Of a stretch of DNA of 40,384 nucleotides, positions 15,728-23,497 are shown piece by piece (within the stretch, counting starts at the first letter, position 1; each line of letters begins with the position of its first letter). The position numbers and the translations under genes are program-made. The notes beneath the pieces are model-generated. The model was not told where the DNA came from, did not search any database, and saw only the letters and a program-made list of their open reading frames with translations. Source of the DNA: JANPLD01 sp031426355 (lineage in GTDB: Bacteria; Pseudomonadota; Alphaproteobacteria; Rickettsiales; UBA8987); assembly GCA_031426355.1 (NCBI GenBank), contig JANPLD010000070.1:1-40384 (forward strand), given 5' to 3'.

Positions 15728-16846
15728 TTAGTTAATATGTTGTTCTTTTAAATATTTTTCGCTCTGTATCTCAATAAGCCTTGAAACGGTACGCGAGAAT
15801 TCAAAACTCCCCTCACCCTGCTCATATATTTCCTGCGGAGGAACTTCCGCAGATATTATAAGTTTCGCCTTATGCTCATATATCGCATCAATCAGTTTTA
15901 TAAAACGCAAAGCGAGATTATAATCATCTTTTTTAAGCTTAGGTATATTTTTTAAGATAATAGTGGAATAGGTTTTTGCAATCTCGATATAATCTTCCGC
16001 ACCTAGATTCGCATCACACAGATCCTTAAAATCGAACTCCGCAACGTCCCCATATGCCTTCGGAACAATTATCTTGCGGCCTTTTACTTCAATAGTTTCA
16101 CTACAAAAACTCTTTCTGTTGGTAAGTTTCTCAAAAACTTCTTCAGTAAACTTTTCTGAATTTTCATTAAGCGGGAAAATATATGTCTGGTTCAAACTTC
16201 TGATATGCTGCAAACGGTAATCAGTTGCGCTGAGCAGTTCAAAAAGCTCCATATTATTTTTAAAGATCTCTATGAAAGGCAAAAACCTATCACGCTGCAA
16301 ACCATCCTTATAAAGCTCATCAGGGTGACGGTTTGAAGTCGCAACTATCACAACATCTTCCTCAAAAAGCGTTTCAAATAATCGCCCGAGTATCATCGCA
16401 TCAGCAATATCTTTCACCTGCATTTCATCAAAACAAAGTAGGTTAGCCTCACTTGCGATATTCTCAGCAACTTCTTTTAGTATATCGCTGGAGTCGCTGG
16501 TTTTACGCTTTTCAAAGATCCTTCCATGAACCTCATTCATGAACGCATAAAAATGTACTCTGCGCTTTGGTATATCAGAATCAACATTCTGGAAAAACAG
16601 GTCCATCATCATGGATTTTCCACGCCCCACATCGCCATAAATATAAAGTCCTTTAGGGGATTTTTTCTTTCTTCCTAATATTTTTGAAACAACGCGGCTG
16701 TTCTTCTGGTGGATCTTATCAAGCTTTTGCGCCAGATTCGACAGCTTTTCAGCAAGCAAAGCCTGCCCTTGGTCAGGTTTTATCTTTTCACTTGAGACAA
16801 GCTTGTTATACGCTAATATAAGTGGCTGATTTACTTGATCTGACAT
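15728..16846 (-). CDS. zapE: Cell division protein ZapE / AFG1-family ATPase
   Basis: A 373-residue P-loop ATPase of the AFG1 family, linked to Z-ring dynamics in bacteria and to membrane-protein quality control in mitochondria. KGLYIYGDVGRGKSMMMDLF carries the Walker A motif (about 71-78). NLLCFDEMQVKDIADAMILG carries Walker B (Asp140-Glu141), and VVIVATSNRHPDELYKDGLQ is the sensor-1/ZapE signature. The open frame extends 49 codons upstream into panC on the other strand. I chose the MSDQVN start because it matches the family N-terminus and leaves panC intact. Only 6 bases separate the divergent zapE and panC start codons. Confidence 0.92.
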   Translation of the reverse strand: MSDQVNQPLILAYNKLVSSEKIKPDQGQALLAEKLSNLAQKLDKIHQKNSRVVSKILGRKKKSPKGLYIYGDVGRGKSMMMDLFFQNVDSDIPKRRVHFYAFMNEVHGRIFEKRKTSDSSDILKEVAENIASEANLLCFDEMQVKDIADAMILGRLFETLFEEDVVIVATSNRHPDELYKDGLQRDRFLPFIEIFKNNMELFELLSATDYRLQHIRSLNQTYIFPLNENSEKFTEEVFEKLTNRKSFCSETIEVKGRKIIVPKAYGDVAEFDFKDLCDANLGAEDYIEIAKTYSTIILKNIPKLKKDDYNLALRFIKLIDAIYEHKAKLIISAEVPPQEIYEQGEGSFEFSRTVSRLIEIQSEKYLKEQHIN

Positions 16847-16852
16847 CAAAAA

Positions 16853-17671
16853 ATGGAAATTTTTAAAACTAAATCTGAGATACGTGATTTCATTCACAGG
16901 CAAAAAAGTCAAGGTAAAACCATTGGTTTTGTGCCAACCATGGGCGCACTGCATCAAGGACATCTTTCGCTTATTGATGATGCAAAAAAACATTCAGATA
17001 TCATAATCTGTTCCATATTTGTGAACCCGATCCAATTCGGCGTAAATGAGGATTTTTCTAAATATCCAAGACAAGAAGATAAAGACATCGAACTTCTAAA
17101 AACCAAAGGATGCAGCGCAGTTTTCATGCCCCTGAAAGAAGAAATTTATAGCAGTGAAAATATAACAAAAATAATGCCGCAAAAATACACTGATGTATTA
17201 TGCGGCAAATTCCGCCCGGGCCATTTTGAAGGCGTATGTTTGGTAGTTACAAAACTACTAAATATTGTAACTCCTGATGTCGCGGTTTTCGGGCAAAAAG
17301 ATTTCCAGCAATTATTTCTCATAAAAAAACTGGTTGAAGATTTAGACATCAACACAAAAATTATCGGGGCAAAGATACTTAAGGAGCAGGACGGGCTTGC
17401 TATGTCATCCAGAAATCAGTATCTATCACCTGTTGAAAGGAATATCGCAGGCAAGCTTAATACTATTCTTAAAGAAACTTTAGCCAATAAAAATTTAGAA
17501 AAAGGCAAAAGAGAAATTCTTGAAGCAGGATTCGATAAGATTGACTATCTGGAATTCCGCCAGCAGGATAATTTGGAAGAAACAAAAGATTTTAACGACA
17601 ACACCAGAATTTTCGCGGCCGCATGGCTTGGAAAAACAAGGTTGATAGATAATATTAGTTATGATGCATAA
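16853..17671 (+). CDS. panC: Pantothenate synthetase
   Basis: A 272-residue ligase joining pantoate and beta-alanine with ATP, the last step of pantothenate synthesis. The nucleotidyltransferase signature is FVPTMGALHQGHLSLI (His34-x-x-His37). SIFVNPIQFGVNEDFSKYPR, CGKFRPGHFEGVCLVVTKLL, VFGQKDFQQLFLIKKLV and the KMSKS-like LAMSSRNQYLS are all present. The C-terminal domain is short but within family range. It is divergent from zapE and its 3' end overlaps tyrS by 11 bases. No panB or panD is in the window, so the source of the substrates is unknown. Confidence 0.95.
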   Translation: MEIFKTKSEIRDFIHRQKSQGKTIGFVPTMGALHQGHLSLIDDAKKHSDIIICSIFVNPIQFGVNEDFSKYPRQEDKDIELLKTKGCSAVFMPLKEEIYSSENITKIMPQKYTDVLCGKFRPGHFEGVCLVVTKLLNIVTPDVAVFGQKDFQQLFLIKKLVEDLDINTKIIGAKILKEQDGLAMSSRNQYLSPVERNIAGKLNTILKETLANKNLEKGKREILEAGFDKIDYLEFRQQDNLEETKDFNDNTRIFAAAWLGKTRLIDNISYDA

Positions 17672-18944
17672 TTTTAAATCAGAATTTCTAAATAATATAC
17701 AAAAGCGCAGCTTCATTCAGGATTGCACTGATTTTGAGGGTCTGGACAATTATATTTCCGAATGTGAGAAATCACAAAAACCTGCGATTGCCTATATCGG
17801 GTTTGATTGCACTGCTAGCTCACTACACGCCGGTTCCCTAATGCAGATTATGGCACTTAGATTTTTTCAAAAGTCTGGCCATAAACCTATAGTTCTGCTC
17901 GGTGGCGGAACAACTTTGATCGGTGACCCAAGCGGCAAAGATGAAGCCCGCAAAATGCTCACTCAGGAAGATATTGAAAAGAATAAAAAAGGTATTAGAA
18001 AAGTTTTTGAGAAATATTTAGAATTAGAAAATACTTACAACCCTGATTCCAACAAAGCTTTTCTAGTTGATAATGCTGAGTGGCTTAAAAAATTAAACTA
18101 CATAGATTTTCTAAGAGATGTTGGAAAACATTTTTCTATTAACAGAATGCTGGGCTTTGATTCTGTAAAAACACGCTTAGAACGCGAACAGAATTTAAGC
18201 TTTCTTGAATTCAATTACATGATCCTTCAGGCTTATGATTTTGTTGAGCTAGCAAAAATTTATAATTGCCGAATTCAGATAGGTGGCTCCGATCAATGGG
18301 GTAATATAGTTAACGGAACTGACCTAAACAGAAGAATATCAGATCACGATTCTATCTTCGGCCTAACCACTCCATTACTCACAACATCATCAGGCGCTAA
18401 AATGGGCAAAACCGCTGATGGCGCAGTATGGCTTGATGAAGAATTACTTAAACCTTATGACTTCTGGCAATATTGGAGGAATACTTCGGACGCTGACGTA
18501 GTAAAATTCCTGAAATTATTTACTGAATTTTCTGAAAAAGAAATTGAAGAATTTTCCAAGGCGGAAGGTGCGGAAATAAACAAAGTTAAAATTGAACTGG
18601 CAACTGCCGTTACTCAGTTATGCTACAGTAAAGAAAAAGCCGAAGCAGCTAAGGAAACCGCAAAACAGGTTTTCCAGCAAGGCAAATTAGGCGACGATCT
18701 GCCGGTTTTCAATATCCAAAAAACTACCTTAGAAGCTGGAATAGTTATCCATGATCTACTAAAAATATCAGGTCTCAGTGAATCAAATGGTAAGGCAAAA
18801 GACCTTGTTGATGGCGGTGGCGCAAGGATAAATGACGAAAAGATCACTGATAAGAATTTGATAATAAATACAAGCTTCCTTAAGGAAAATGTTATAAAAT
18901 TATCCTCAGGTAAAAAGAAACATATTATAATAAAAATTATCTAA
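17661..18944 (+). CDS. tyrS: Tyrosyl-tRNA synthetase
   Basis: A 427-residue class I aminoacyl-tRNA synthetase that charges tRNA-Tyr. AYIGFDCTASSLHAGSLMQI carries the HIGH-equivalent HAGS (56-59). LLGGGTTLIGDPSGKDEAR, SFLEFNYMILQAYDF, IQIGGSDQWGNIVNGTDL and the KMSKS-equivalent KMGKT (247-251) are clear. A C-terminal S4-type RNA-binding domain includes AKDLVDGGGARINDEKI. Two adjacent ATGs (17661 and 17664) overlap the end of panC, suggesting coupled translation. rsmD starts in the stop codon (TAATG), so panC-tyrS-rsmD form one compact unit. Confidence 0.96.
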   Translation: MMHNFKSEFLNNIQKRSFIQDCTDFEGLDNYISECEKSQKPAIAYIGFDCTASSLHAGSLMQIMALRFFQKSGHKPIVLLGGGTTLIGDPSGKDEARKMLTQEDIEKNKKGIRKVFEKYLELENTYNPDSNKAFLVDNAEWLKKLNYIDFLRDVGKHFSINRMLGFDSVKTRLEREQNLSFLEFNYMILQAYDFVELAKIYNCRIQIGGSDQWGNIVNGTDLNRRISDHDSIFGLTTPLLTTSSGAKMGKTADGAVWLDEELLKPYDFWQYWRNTSDADVVKFLKLFTEFSEKEIEEFSKAEGAEINKVKIELATAVTQLCYSKEKAEAAKETAKQVFQQGKLGDDLPVFNIQKTTLEAGIVIHDLLKISGLSESNGKAKDLVDGGGARINDEKITDKNLIINTSFLKENVIKLSSGKKKHIIIKII

Positions 18945-19528
18945 TGAGAATCACAGCTGGAAATTTAAAGAATAAAGAAGTTCTCGCGAAGAAGAAAACG
19001 CACATTAAGCCAACTTCCAGCAGGGTCAGAATGGCCGTATTCAATCTGCTTAACCACGGCAAATTTCTCCATAAGATTGATATAATTAATGATGAGAACC
19101 CAAGCATAGTTCAGGATAGAATTATCGCAGATATATTCTGCGGCACCGGAATATTAGGGTTTGAAGCCCTTTCCAGAGGCGCAAAAAAAGTCATATTCAT
19201 AGACCAGAGCGGTGAATCCCTGCAAATTGCTCGCGGCAATGCGGCAAAACTCGGTGTTTCAGATAGGTGTATGTTCATTCAGTCTGATTCTACCAATCTG
19301 CTCAAATGCACTACCGAAGTTGATCTGGTTTTGATGGATCCCCCTTATGATCAGAACCTTGTAATGCCTGCTCTTAAAAGCATTGCAGCTTCGGGCTGGA
19401 TAAAAAACGGCGGCCTTGTAATAGCTGAACACGGTAAAAAAGATAAAGTTGAAAGCACCGAAACTTTTGAACTGCTTGATGAAAGAGAATACAACAATAC
19501 GAGACTTAGCTTTTTCAAGAAAATTTGA
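18944..19528 (+). CDS. rsmD: 16S rRNA (guanine(966)-N2)-methyltransferase
   Basis: A 194-residue SAM-dependent methyltransferase that modifies G966 of 16S rRNA in the 30S subunit. MRITAGNLKNKEV is the usual N-terminus. IKPTSSRVRMAVFNLL, ADIFCGTGILGFEALSRGA (SAM-binding motif I), and LVLMDPPYDQ with the DPPY catalytic motif at 132-135 identify the family. Length is normal. The ATG overlaps the TAA of tyrS by one base. After its stop the region to clpB holds a palindromic repeat. Confidence 0.93.
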   Translation: MRITAGNLKNKEVLAKKKTHIKPTSSRVRMAVFNLLNHGKFLHKIDIINDENPSIVQDRIIADIFCGTGILGFEALSRGAKKVIFIDQSGESLQIARGNAAKLGVSDRCMFIQSDSTNLLKCTTEVDLVLMDPPYDQNLVMPALKSIAASGWIKNGGLVIAEHGKKDKVESTETFELLDEREYNNTRLSFFKKI

Positions 19529-19596
19529 ATTTGATTAGCTAATTGAAAATTCTTAAATGAGTATTAGATTTAGATTGATATAATTTTATTTCAGGT

Positions 19597-19694
19597 GTCA
19601 TTCCCGCGAAGGCGGGAAACCGCAGGTTCGCTAATCCAGAGAAGTAGCAGTTCAAAATATTGTTCTAGCTGGATACCTGCTACGCAGGTATGAC
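19597..19694. repeat. Nested palindromic intergenic repeat element (about 98 bp)
   Basis: The ends are imperfect inverted repeats: GTCATTCCCGC at 19597-19607, and GCAGGTATGAC at 19684-19694, which reads GTCATACCTGC in reverse complement (9 of 11 match). Inside, TTCCCGC/GCGGGAA (19601-19607 and 19612-19618) forms a hairpin. ATCCAG (19634-19639) pairs with CTGGAT (19669-19674), and ATACCTGC/GCAGGTAT (19673-19680 and 19684-19691) forms a second hairpin. It is GC-richer than the surrounding DNA. GTCATTCCCGCG...GGGAA with a matching GTATGAC end is a form I know from dispersed repeats in Rickettsiales and other bacteria. This is the only copy I see in the window. Confidence 0.7.
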
Positions 19695-19701
19695 TCGGGA
19701 G

Positions 19702-19743
19702 ACTTAAACTAACTACTAACAACTAAACTCTAACAACCAACAT
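19702..19743 (+). promoter_or_regulatory. G-free, Shine-Dalgarno-less leader of clpB
   Basis: The 42 bases directly before the clpB ATG contain no G and are built from CTAA/CAAC-like words (for example AACTAACTACTAACAACTAA). No Shine-Dalgarno pairing is possible, and the run is probably unstructured. The leaders of infA and maf have the same character. Confidence 0.45.
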
Positions 19744-22335
19744 ATGGCCTACAAACCCGAGAAATTTACTATAGCTTTTCAGGAAGCAGTGCAGGATGCA
19801 ACTCAGTCTGCACTCCGTAACAAGAACCAGCAGCTTACTGAACTGCACGTTCTTGCCTCACTTCTCAGCCCTGAAAAAGACGGCGTTATCAGAAGAATTG
19901 CCCAGACATCAGGTTCTGATGCTGATAATTTATATGCCAAAATAACCAAGGAAATTGATAAACTCCCGAAAGTTTCCGGCTCCAGCGAAGGTGAATTATA
20001 CCTACACCCGCGCCTTTCAAAACTTATGGATCTGGCTCTGGAACTTGCCCAGAAAGCAGGTGATGAATTCGGCACCTCGGAAAGGTTCTTAGAGGCTGTT
20101 CTTCAGGAAGGCACCAGTGAAGCAGTAAGGATAATTGTTGATTCTGGCCTTAACCAGGCAAAAATTGAAAAGGGTATTAAAACTATCCGCAAAGGTAAAA
20201 AAGCTGACAACCCAAATGCGGAAAGCAGTTATGCCGCCCTTGAAAAATTCTGTATAGATGTAACCAAACGTGCCGCTGAAGGCAAGCTTGACCCTGTTAT
20301 CGGCAGGGATGAAGAAATAAGAAGAGCCATGCAGGTTCTCTCCCGTCGCACAAAAAACAATCCTATACTTATCGGTGAACCCGGAGTTGGTAAAACCGCA
20401 ATTGTCGAAGGCTTAGCGCAAAGGATTGTTGCGGGGGATGTTCCGGAAAACCTTAAAAATAAAAGGTTGATGAGCCTTGATCTTGGTCTTCTAATCGCCG
20501 GAACTTCCTTCAGGGGAGAATTCGAGGAAAGGCTTAAAGGAATACTTAAAGATATTGAAAGCTCTCAAGGTGAAGTAGTTCTGTTCATTGATGAAATTCA
20601 CACATTAATGGGCGCCGGTAAAGGCGAAGGCGCAATGGATGCATCGAACCTTCTGAAGCCTGCTCTTTCACGCGGTGAACTGCACTGCTTAGGCGCAACA
20701 ACTTTAGATGAATATAGAAAACATATTGAGAAGGATGCCGCCTTCGCACGCAGGTTCCAGCCTGTTTTTGTCGGTGAACCGACAGTTCAGGACACCATCG
20801 CTATACTTCGTGGTCTCAAGGAAAAATATGAAGTCCATCACGGCGTAAAAATATCTGATGCCGCGATAGTTGCCGCCGCAATGCTTTCAAACCGTTATAT
20901 TACAGACAGGTTCCTGCCTGATAAAGCGATTGATCTTATTGATGAAGCAGCAAGTAAACTCAAAATGCAAGTTGATAGCAAACCTGAAAAAATCGACGAA
21001 CTGGACAGGAAAATAATTCAGCTCAAAATCGAGCATGAAGCCTTAAGCAAAGAAACAGACGAAGCTTCAAGGGAACGCCTTAGTAAGATTCAGGGCGAAG
21101 TTTCTATCCTCGAAACAAAAGCAAAACAGCTAACCGACCAGTGGGACAAAGAAAAACAAAAACTTTCCGAAGTAAGAAAGATCAAAGAGAAGCTTGATGA
21201 ATCCCGCATAGAACTGGAAAAAGCCCAGCGTAAGGGTGATCTTTCCCGCGCAGGCGAACTTGCCTATGGCATTATCCCTTCCCTACAGAAAAAGCTTCAA
21301 CAACTCGAAGAAAATATTGAAATAACTTTTGTTCATGATGCCGTTAAGGAAGATGATATCGCATCAGTAGTTGCGAAATGGACGGGCATCCCGGTTGAAA
21401 AAATGCTTGAAGGTGAAAAACAAAAACTCCTTGAGATGGAGCACAAACTTGCCGAAAGGGTTGTCGGGCAGGAAGAAGCCGTACGCTCAGTTTCAGAAGC
21501 AGTACGCAGAAGCAAAGCTGGCCTCAATGATGAGCGCCGACCGCTTGCATCGTTCTTATTCTTAGGTCCAACCGGTGTTGGTAAAACTGAACTTACCAAA
21601 GCTCTCGCAGAATTCATGTTTGATGATGACACCGCAATGGTACGTATAGACATGAGTGAATTCATGGAAAAACATTCCGTCTCCCGCCTGATTGGCGCCC
21701 CTCCGGGATATGTGGGATATGAGGAAGGCGGAGTGTTAACAGAAGCAATTCGCAGAAGGCCTTATCAGGTCGTGCTTTTTGACGAAGTTGAAAAAGCCCA
21801 TCCAGATGTATTTAATATTTTACTACAAGTTTTAGATGATGGTAGGTTAACTGATTCCCAAGGCAGAACAGTTGATTTCACCAACACCATAATAATACTG
21901 ACATCCAACCTTGGTTCGCAACATATCGCAGCACTTCGCGAAGATGAACCGGTTGACCTTGCAAGGCCACTTGTTATGGAGGAGGTTCGCAAGAATTTCC
22001 GCCCTGAATTCATTAACAGGCTAGATGAGATACTCCTTTTCAATAAGCTAAAACGTGAAAATATGATAGGTATAGTAAATATCCAGCTTAAGTCTCTTGA
22101 GGAAAAACTTCAGAAAAGAAATATCAAGCTTAATATTTCTGAGGATGCCAAAACCTGGATCGCTGACCATGGCTATGATGCAGTATACGGCGCAAGGCCA
22201 CTTAAAAGAACTATCCAGCGTGAGCTACAAAACAGATTAGCCGCAGACCTTATTTCCGGCAAGGTCAAAGATGGAAATGTAATAATGGTTAATGTGCAAG
22301 ATAACCTTCTCAACTTCAGAAAAGTTGGCGCTTAA
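19744..22335 (+). CDS. clpB: ATP-dependent protein disaggregase ClpB
   Basis: An 863-residue Hsp100 AAA+ chaperone that, with DnaK, extracts proteins from aggregates. The N-terminal Clp repeat domain spans about 1-145. The first AAA domain has GEPGVGKTAIVEGLAQRIV (Walker A near 213) and VVLFIDEIHTLMGAG. The coiled-coil middle domain that distinguishes ClpB from ClpA/ClpC spans about 410-530 and includes KAKQLTDQWDKEKQKLSEVR. The second AAA domain has FLFLGPTGVGKTELTKALAE (Walker A near 608), GAPPGYVGYEEGGVLTEAIR and VVLFDEVEKAHPDVFNILLQ. Length is standard. The upstream gap holds a palindromic repeat and a G-free leader; I see no clear heat-shock promoter. A bidirectional terminator follows. 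Confidence 0.98.
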   Translation: MAYKPEKFTIAFQEAVQDATQSALRNKNQQLTELHVLASLLSPEKDGVIRRIAQTSGSDADNLYAKITKEIDKLPKVSGSSEGELYLHPRLSKLMDLALELAQKAGDEFGTSERFLEAVLQEGTSEAVRIIVDSGLNQAKIEKGIKTIRKGKKADNPNAESSYAALEKFCIDVTKRAAEGKLDPVIGRDEEIRRAMQVLSRRTKNNPILIGEPGVGKTAIVEGLAQRIVAGDVPENLKNKRLMSLDLGLLIAGTSFRGEFEERLKGILKDIESSQGEVVLFIDEIHTLMGAGKGEGAMDASNLLKPALSRGELHCLGATTLDEYRKHIEKDAAFARRFQPVFVGEPTVQDTIAILRGLKEKYEVHHGVKISDAAIVAAAMLSNRYITDRFLPDKAIDLIDEAASKLKMQVDSKPEKIDELDRKIIQLKIEHEALSKETDEASRERLSKIQGEVSILETKAKQLTDQWDKEKQKLSEVRKIKEKLDESRIELEKAQRKGDLSRAGELAYGIIPSLQKKLQQLEENIEITFVHDAVKEDDIASVVAKWTGIPVEKMLEGEKQKLLEMEHKLAERVVGQEEAVRSVSEAVRRSKAGLNDERRPLASFLFLGPTGVGKTELTKALAEFMFDDDTAMVRIDMSEFMEKHSVSRLIGAPPGYVGYEEGGVLTEAIRRRPYQVVLFDEVEKAHPDVFNILLQVLDDGRLTDSQGRTVDFTNTIIILTSNLGSQHIAALREDEPVDLARPLVMEEVRKNFRPEFINRLDEILLFNKLKRENMIGIVNIQLKSLEEKLQKRNIKLNISEDAKTWIADHGYDAVYGARPLKRTIQRELQNRLAADLISGKVKDGNVIMVNVQDNLLNFRKVGA

Positions 22336-22352
22336 TTAATTTCAGACATAAA

Positions 22353-22376
22353 AAAGGCGGAGTTTACTCCGCCTTT
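22353..22376. terminator. Bidirectional factor-independent terminator
   Basis: AAAGGCGGAG (22353-22362) and CTCCGCCTTT (22367-22376) form a perfect 10-bp stem with a TTTA loop. It lies between the convergent clpB and lipoprotein genes. The preceding A-run gives a U-tract for the minus-strand transcript; the plus-strand tail is weaker. Confidence 0.9.
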
Positions 22377-22398
22377 AGATCTCAATTTGTTTCTTAGA

Positions 22399-23421
22399 CT
22401 ATTTCAAGTTAGCCATTTTAGAAGCAATAGCTGCGTTAGCATCTTTAACAACTTCTAAAGCGATCGCCTTATATTTTGTTGGGTTTGCTTTAACAACAAA
22501 TTCCCTTCTTATATTGCTACCCGCACCAAGTAATGATGTAGTTATATTAAGCGCAACTTCCGCACCTTTGTAAAGGTCAGATGATGTACCTACAACTTCA
22601 CCAAATGTTTTAGTTGAATAGATAGGCTGGCCTAAAACTATATTACCGTTAGCAGTTGAGAACGTACCACCTTGTCCACCAATAAGGCCAAGTTTGCTGC
22701 CAGGAAGTATTGATATACCCTGCCCAACATTTATAGCAGAAGTAGTAAACCCGCTATTATCTTCAGCATTTGAGAAATCCACCGTGTAGATCACGTGGAT
22801 AACTTTTTTACCTGATTTCTCAGCAAAAACCGTAGCAGCAGTAGAAGGGTTACCGAATGCAAAACCACCCATTACATTAGCATTTTCACCTGCGAAGAAG
22901 CGCATTTTACCAAGTGCCTTAGGCTGGAAGAATTTAGTTACAGCGCCTGAAGTAAGCAGACCATCTTGATCATCAACATAAGGTGCGGCGTAAGTTTTTG
23001 TATCAGCAAAATCTTTATCATTGAAAAGCTCTTGTGAATCAGCAACTTTATAACCTTTCGCTTTAAGGTCTTTTACAAAATCTTTGTAAGCTGCTTCAGT
23101 GATATCCTGCCTTATAGCATCATTTATACCTGTAAGGGACATTTCAGCAGAAGATTTACCGCCAATCCCTCCACTCATAAAGCCGCCGCCAGCTTTTGCT
23201 TTATCAGTTTTAGATTCAATGAATCCTATTTTAAAGCTTCCGATAATTACTTCATTAACCCCTTTAAATGCTTTTTCAGCATCAACTTTAAGGTCATCAG
23301 CTTTTGCCATACCCATAAAGCCGCTTTTCTGCTCACCAGGTTTAGTACCACCCGAAGTACTTGTTACAGAACAAGACGCAAGAGCCGTAGTTAATACAAG
23401 TATCGAAAGTAATTTCTTCAT
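22399..23421 (-). CDS. Putative lipoprotein of unknown function
   Basis: A 340-residue protein starting with a lipoprotein signal (MKKLLSILVLTTALASC), with lipobox LASC and lipidated Cys17. The mature part begins with a Ser/Thr/Gly-rich linker. A domain with repeated Gly-rich turns follows (GGGFMSGGIGGKSSAEMS, GKMRFFAGENANVMGGFAFG). There are no further Cys residues and no membrane helices after the signal. It does not match a family I know. It is expected at the periplasmic face of the inner or outer membrane. It has its own candidate promoter and ends at a strong bidirectional terminator, so it is monocistronic. Confidence 0.75.
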   Translation of the reverse strand: MKKLLSILVLTTALASCSVTSTSGGTKPGEQKSGFMGMAKADDLKVDAEKAFKGVNEVIIGSFKIGFIESKTDKAKAGGGFMSGGIGGKSSAEMSLTGINDAIRQDITEAAYKDFVKDLKAKGYKVADSQELFNDKDFADTKTYAAPYVDDQDGLLTSGAVTKFFQPKALGKMRFFAGENANVMGGFAFGNPSTAATVFAEKSGKKVIHVIYTVDFSNAEDNSGFTTSAINVGQGISILPGSKLGLIGGQGGTFSTANGNIVLGQPIYSTKTFGEVVGTSSDLYKGAEVALNITTSLLGAGSNIRREFVVKANPTKYKAIALEVVKDANAAIASKMANLK

Positions 23422-23450
23422 ATAGTCCTATAGTTTATTAATGAGGTGGG

Positions 23451-23479
23451 AGAATAAAAACTATGGACGTATGTGTAAA
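23451..23479 (-). promoter_or_regulatory. Candidate promoter of the lipoprotein gene
   Basis: On the minus strand TTTACA (23479-23474) and TATTCT (23456-23451) are separated by 17 bases, about 30 bases before the lipoprotein ATG at 23421. They match 5 of 6 and 4 of 6 of the sigma-70 consensus. Confidence 0.4.
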
Positions 23480-23497
23480 GAGGTTTTTAGAAAAACT

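Noticed and set aside
15728..16993. Longer zapE start at 16993
   Set aside because: The extra 49 codons lie wholly within panC on the opposite strand and do not resemble the family N-terminus.
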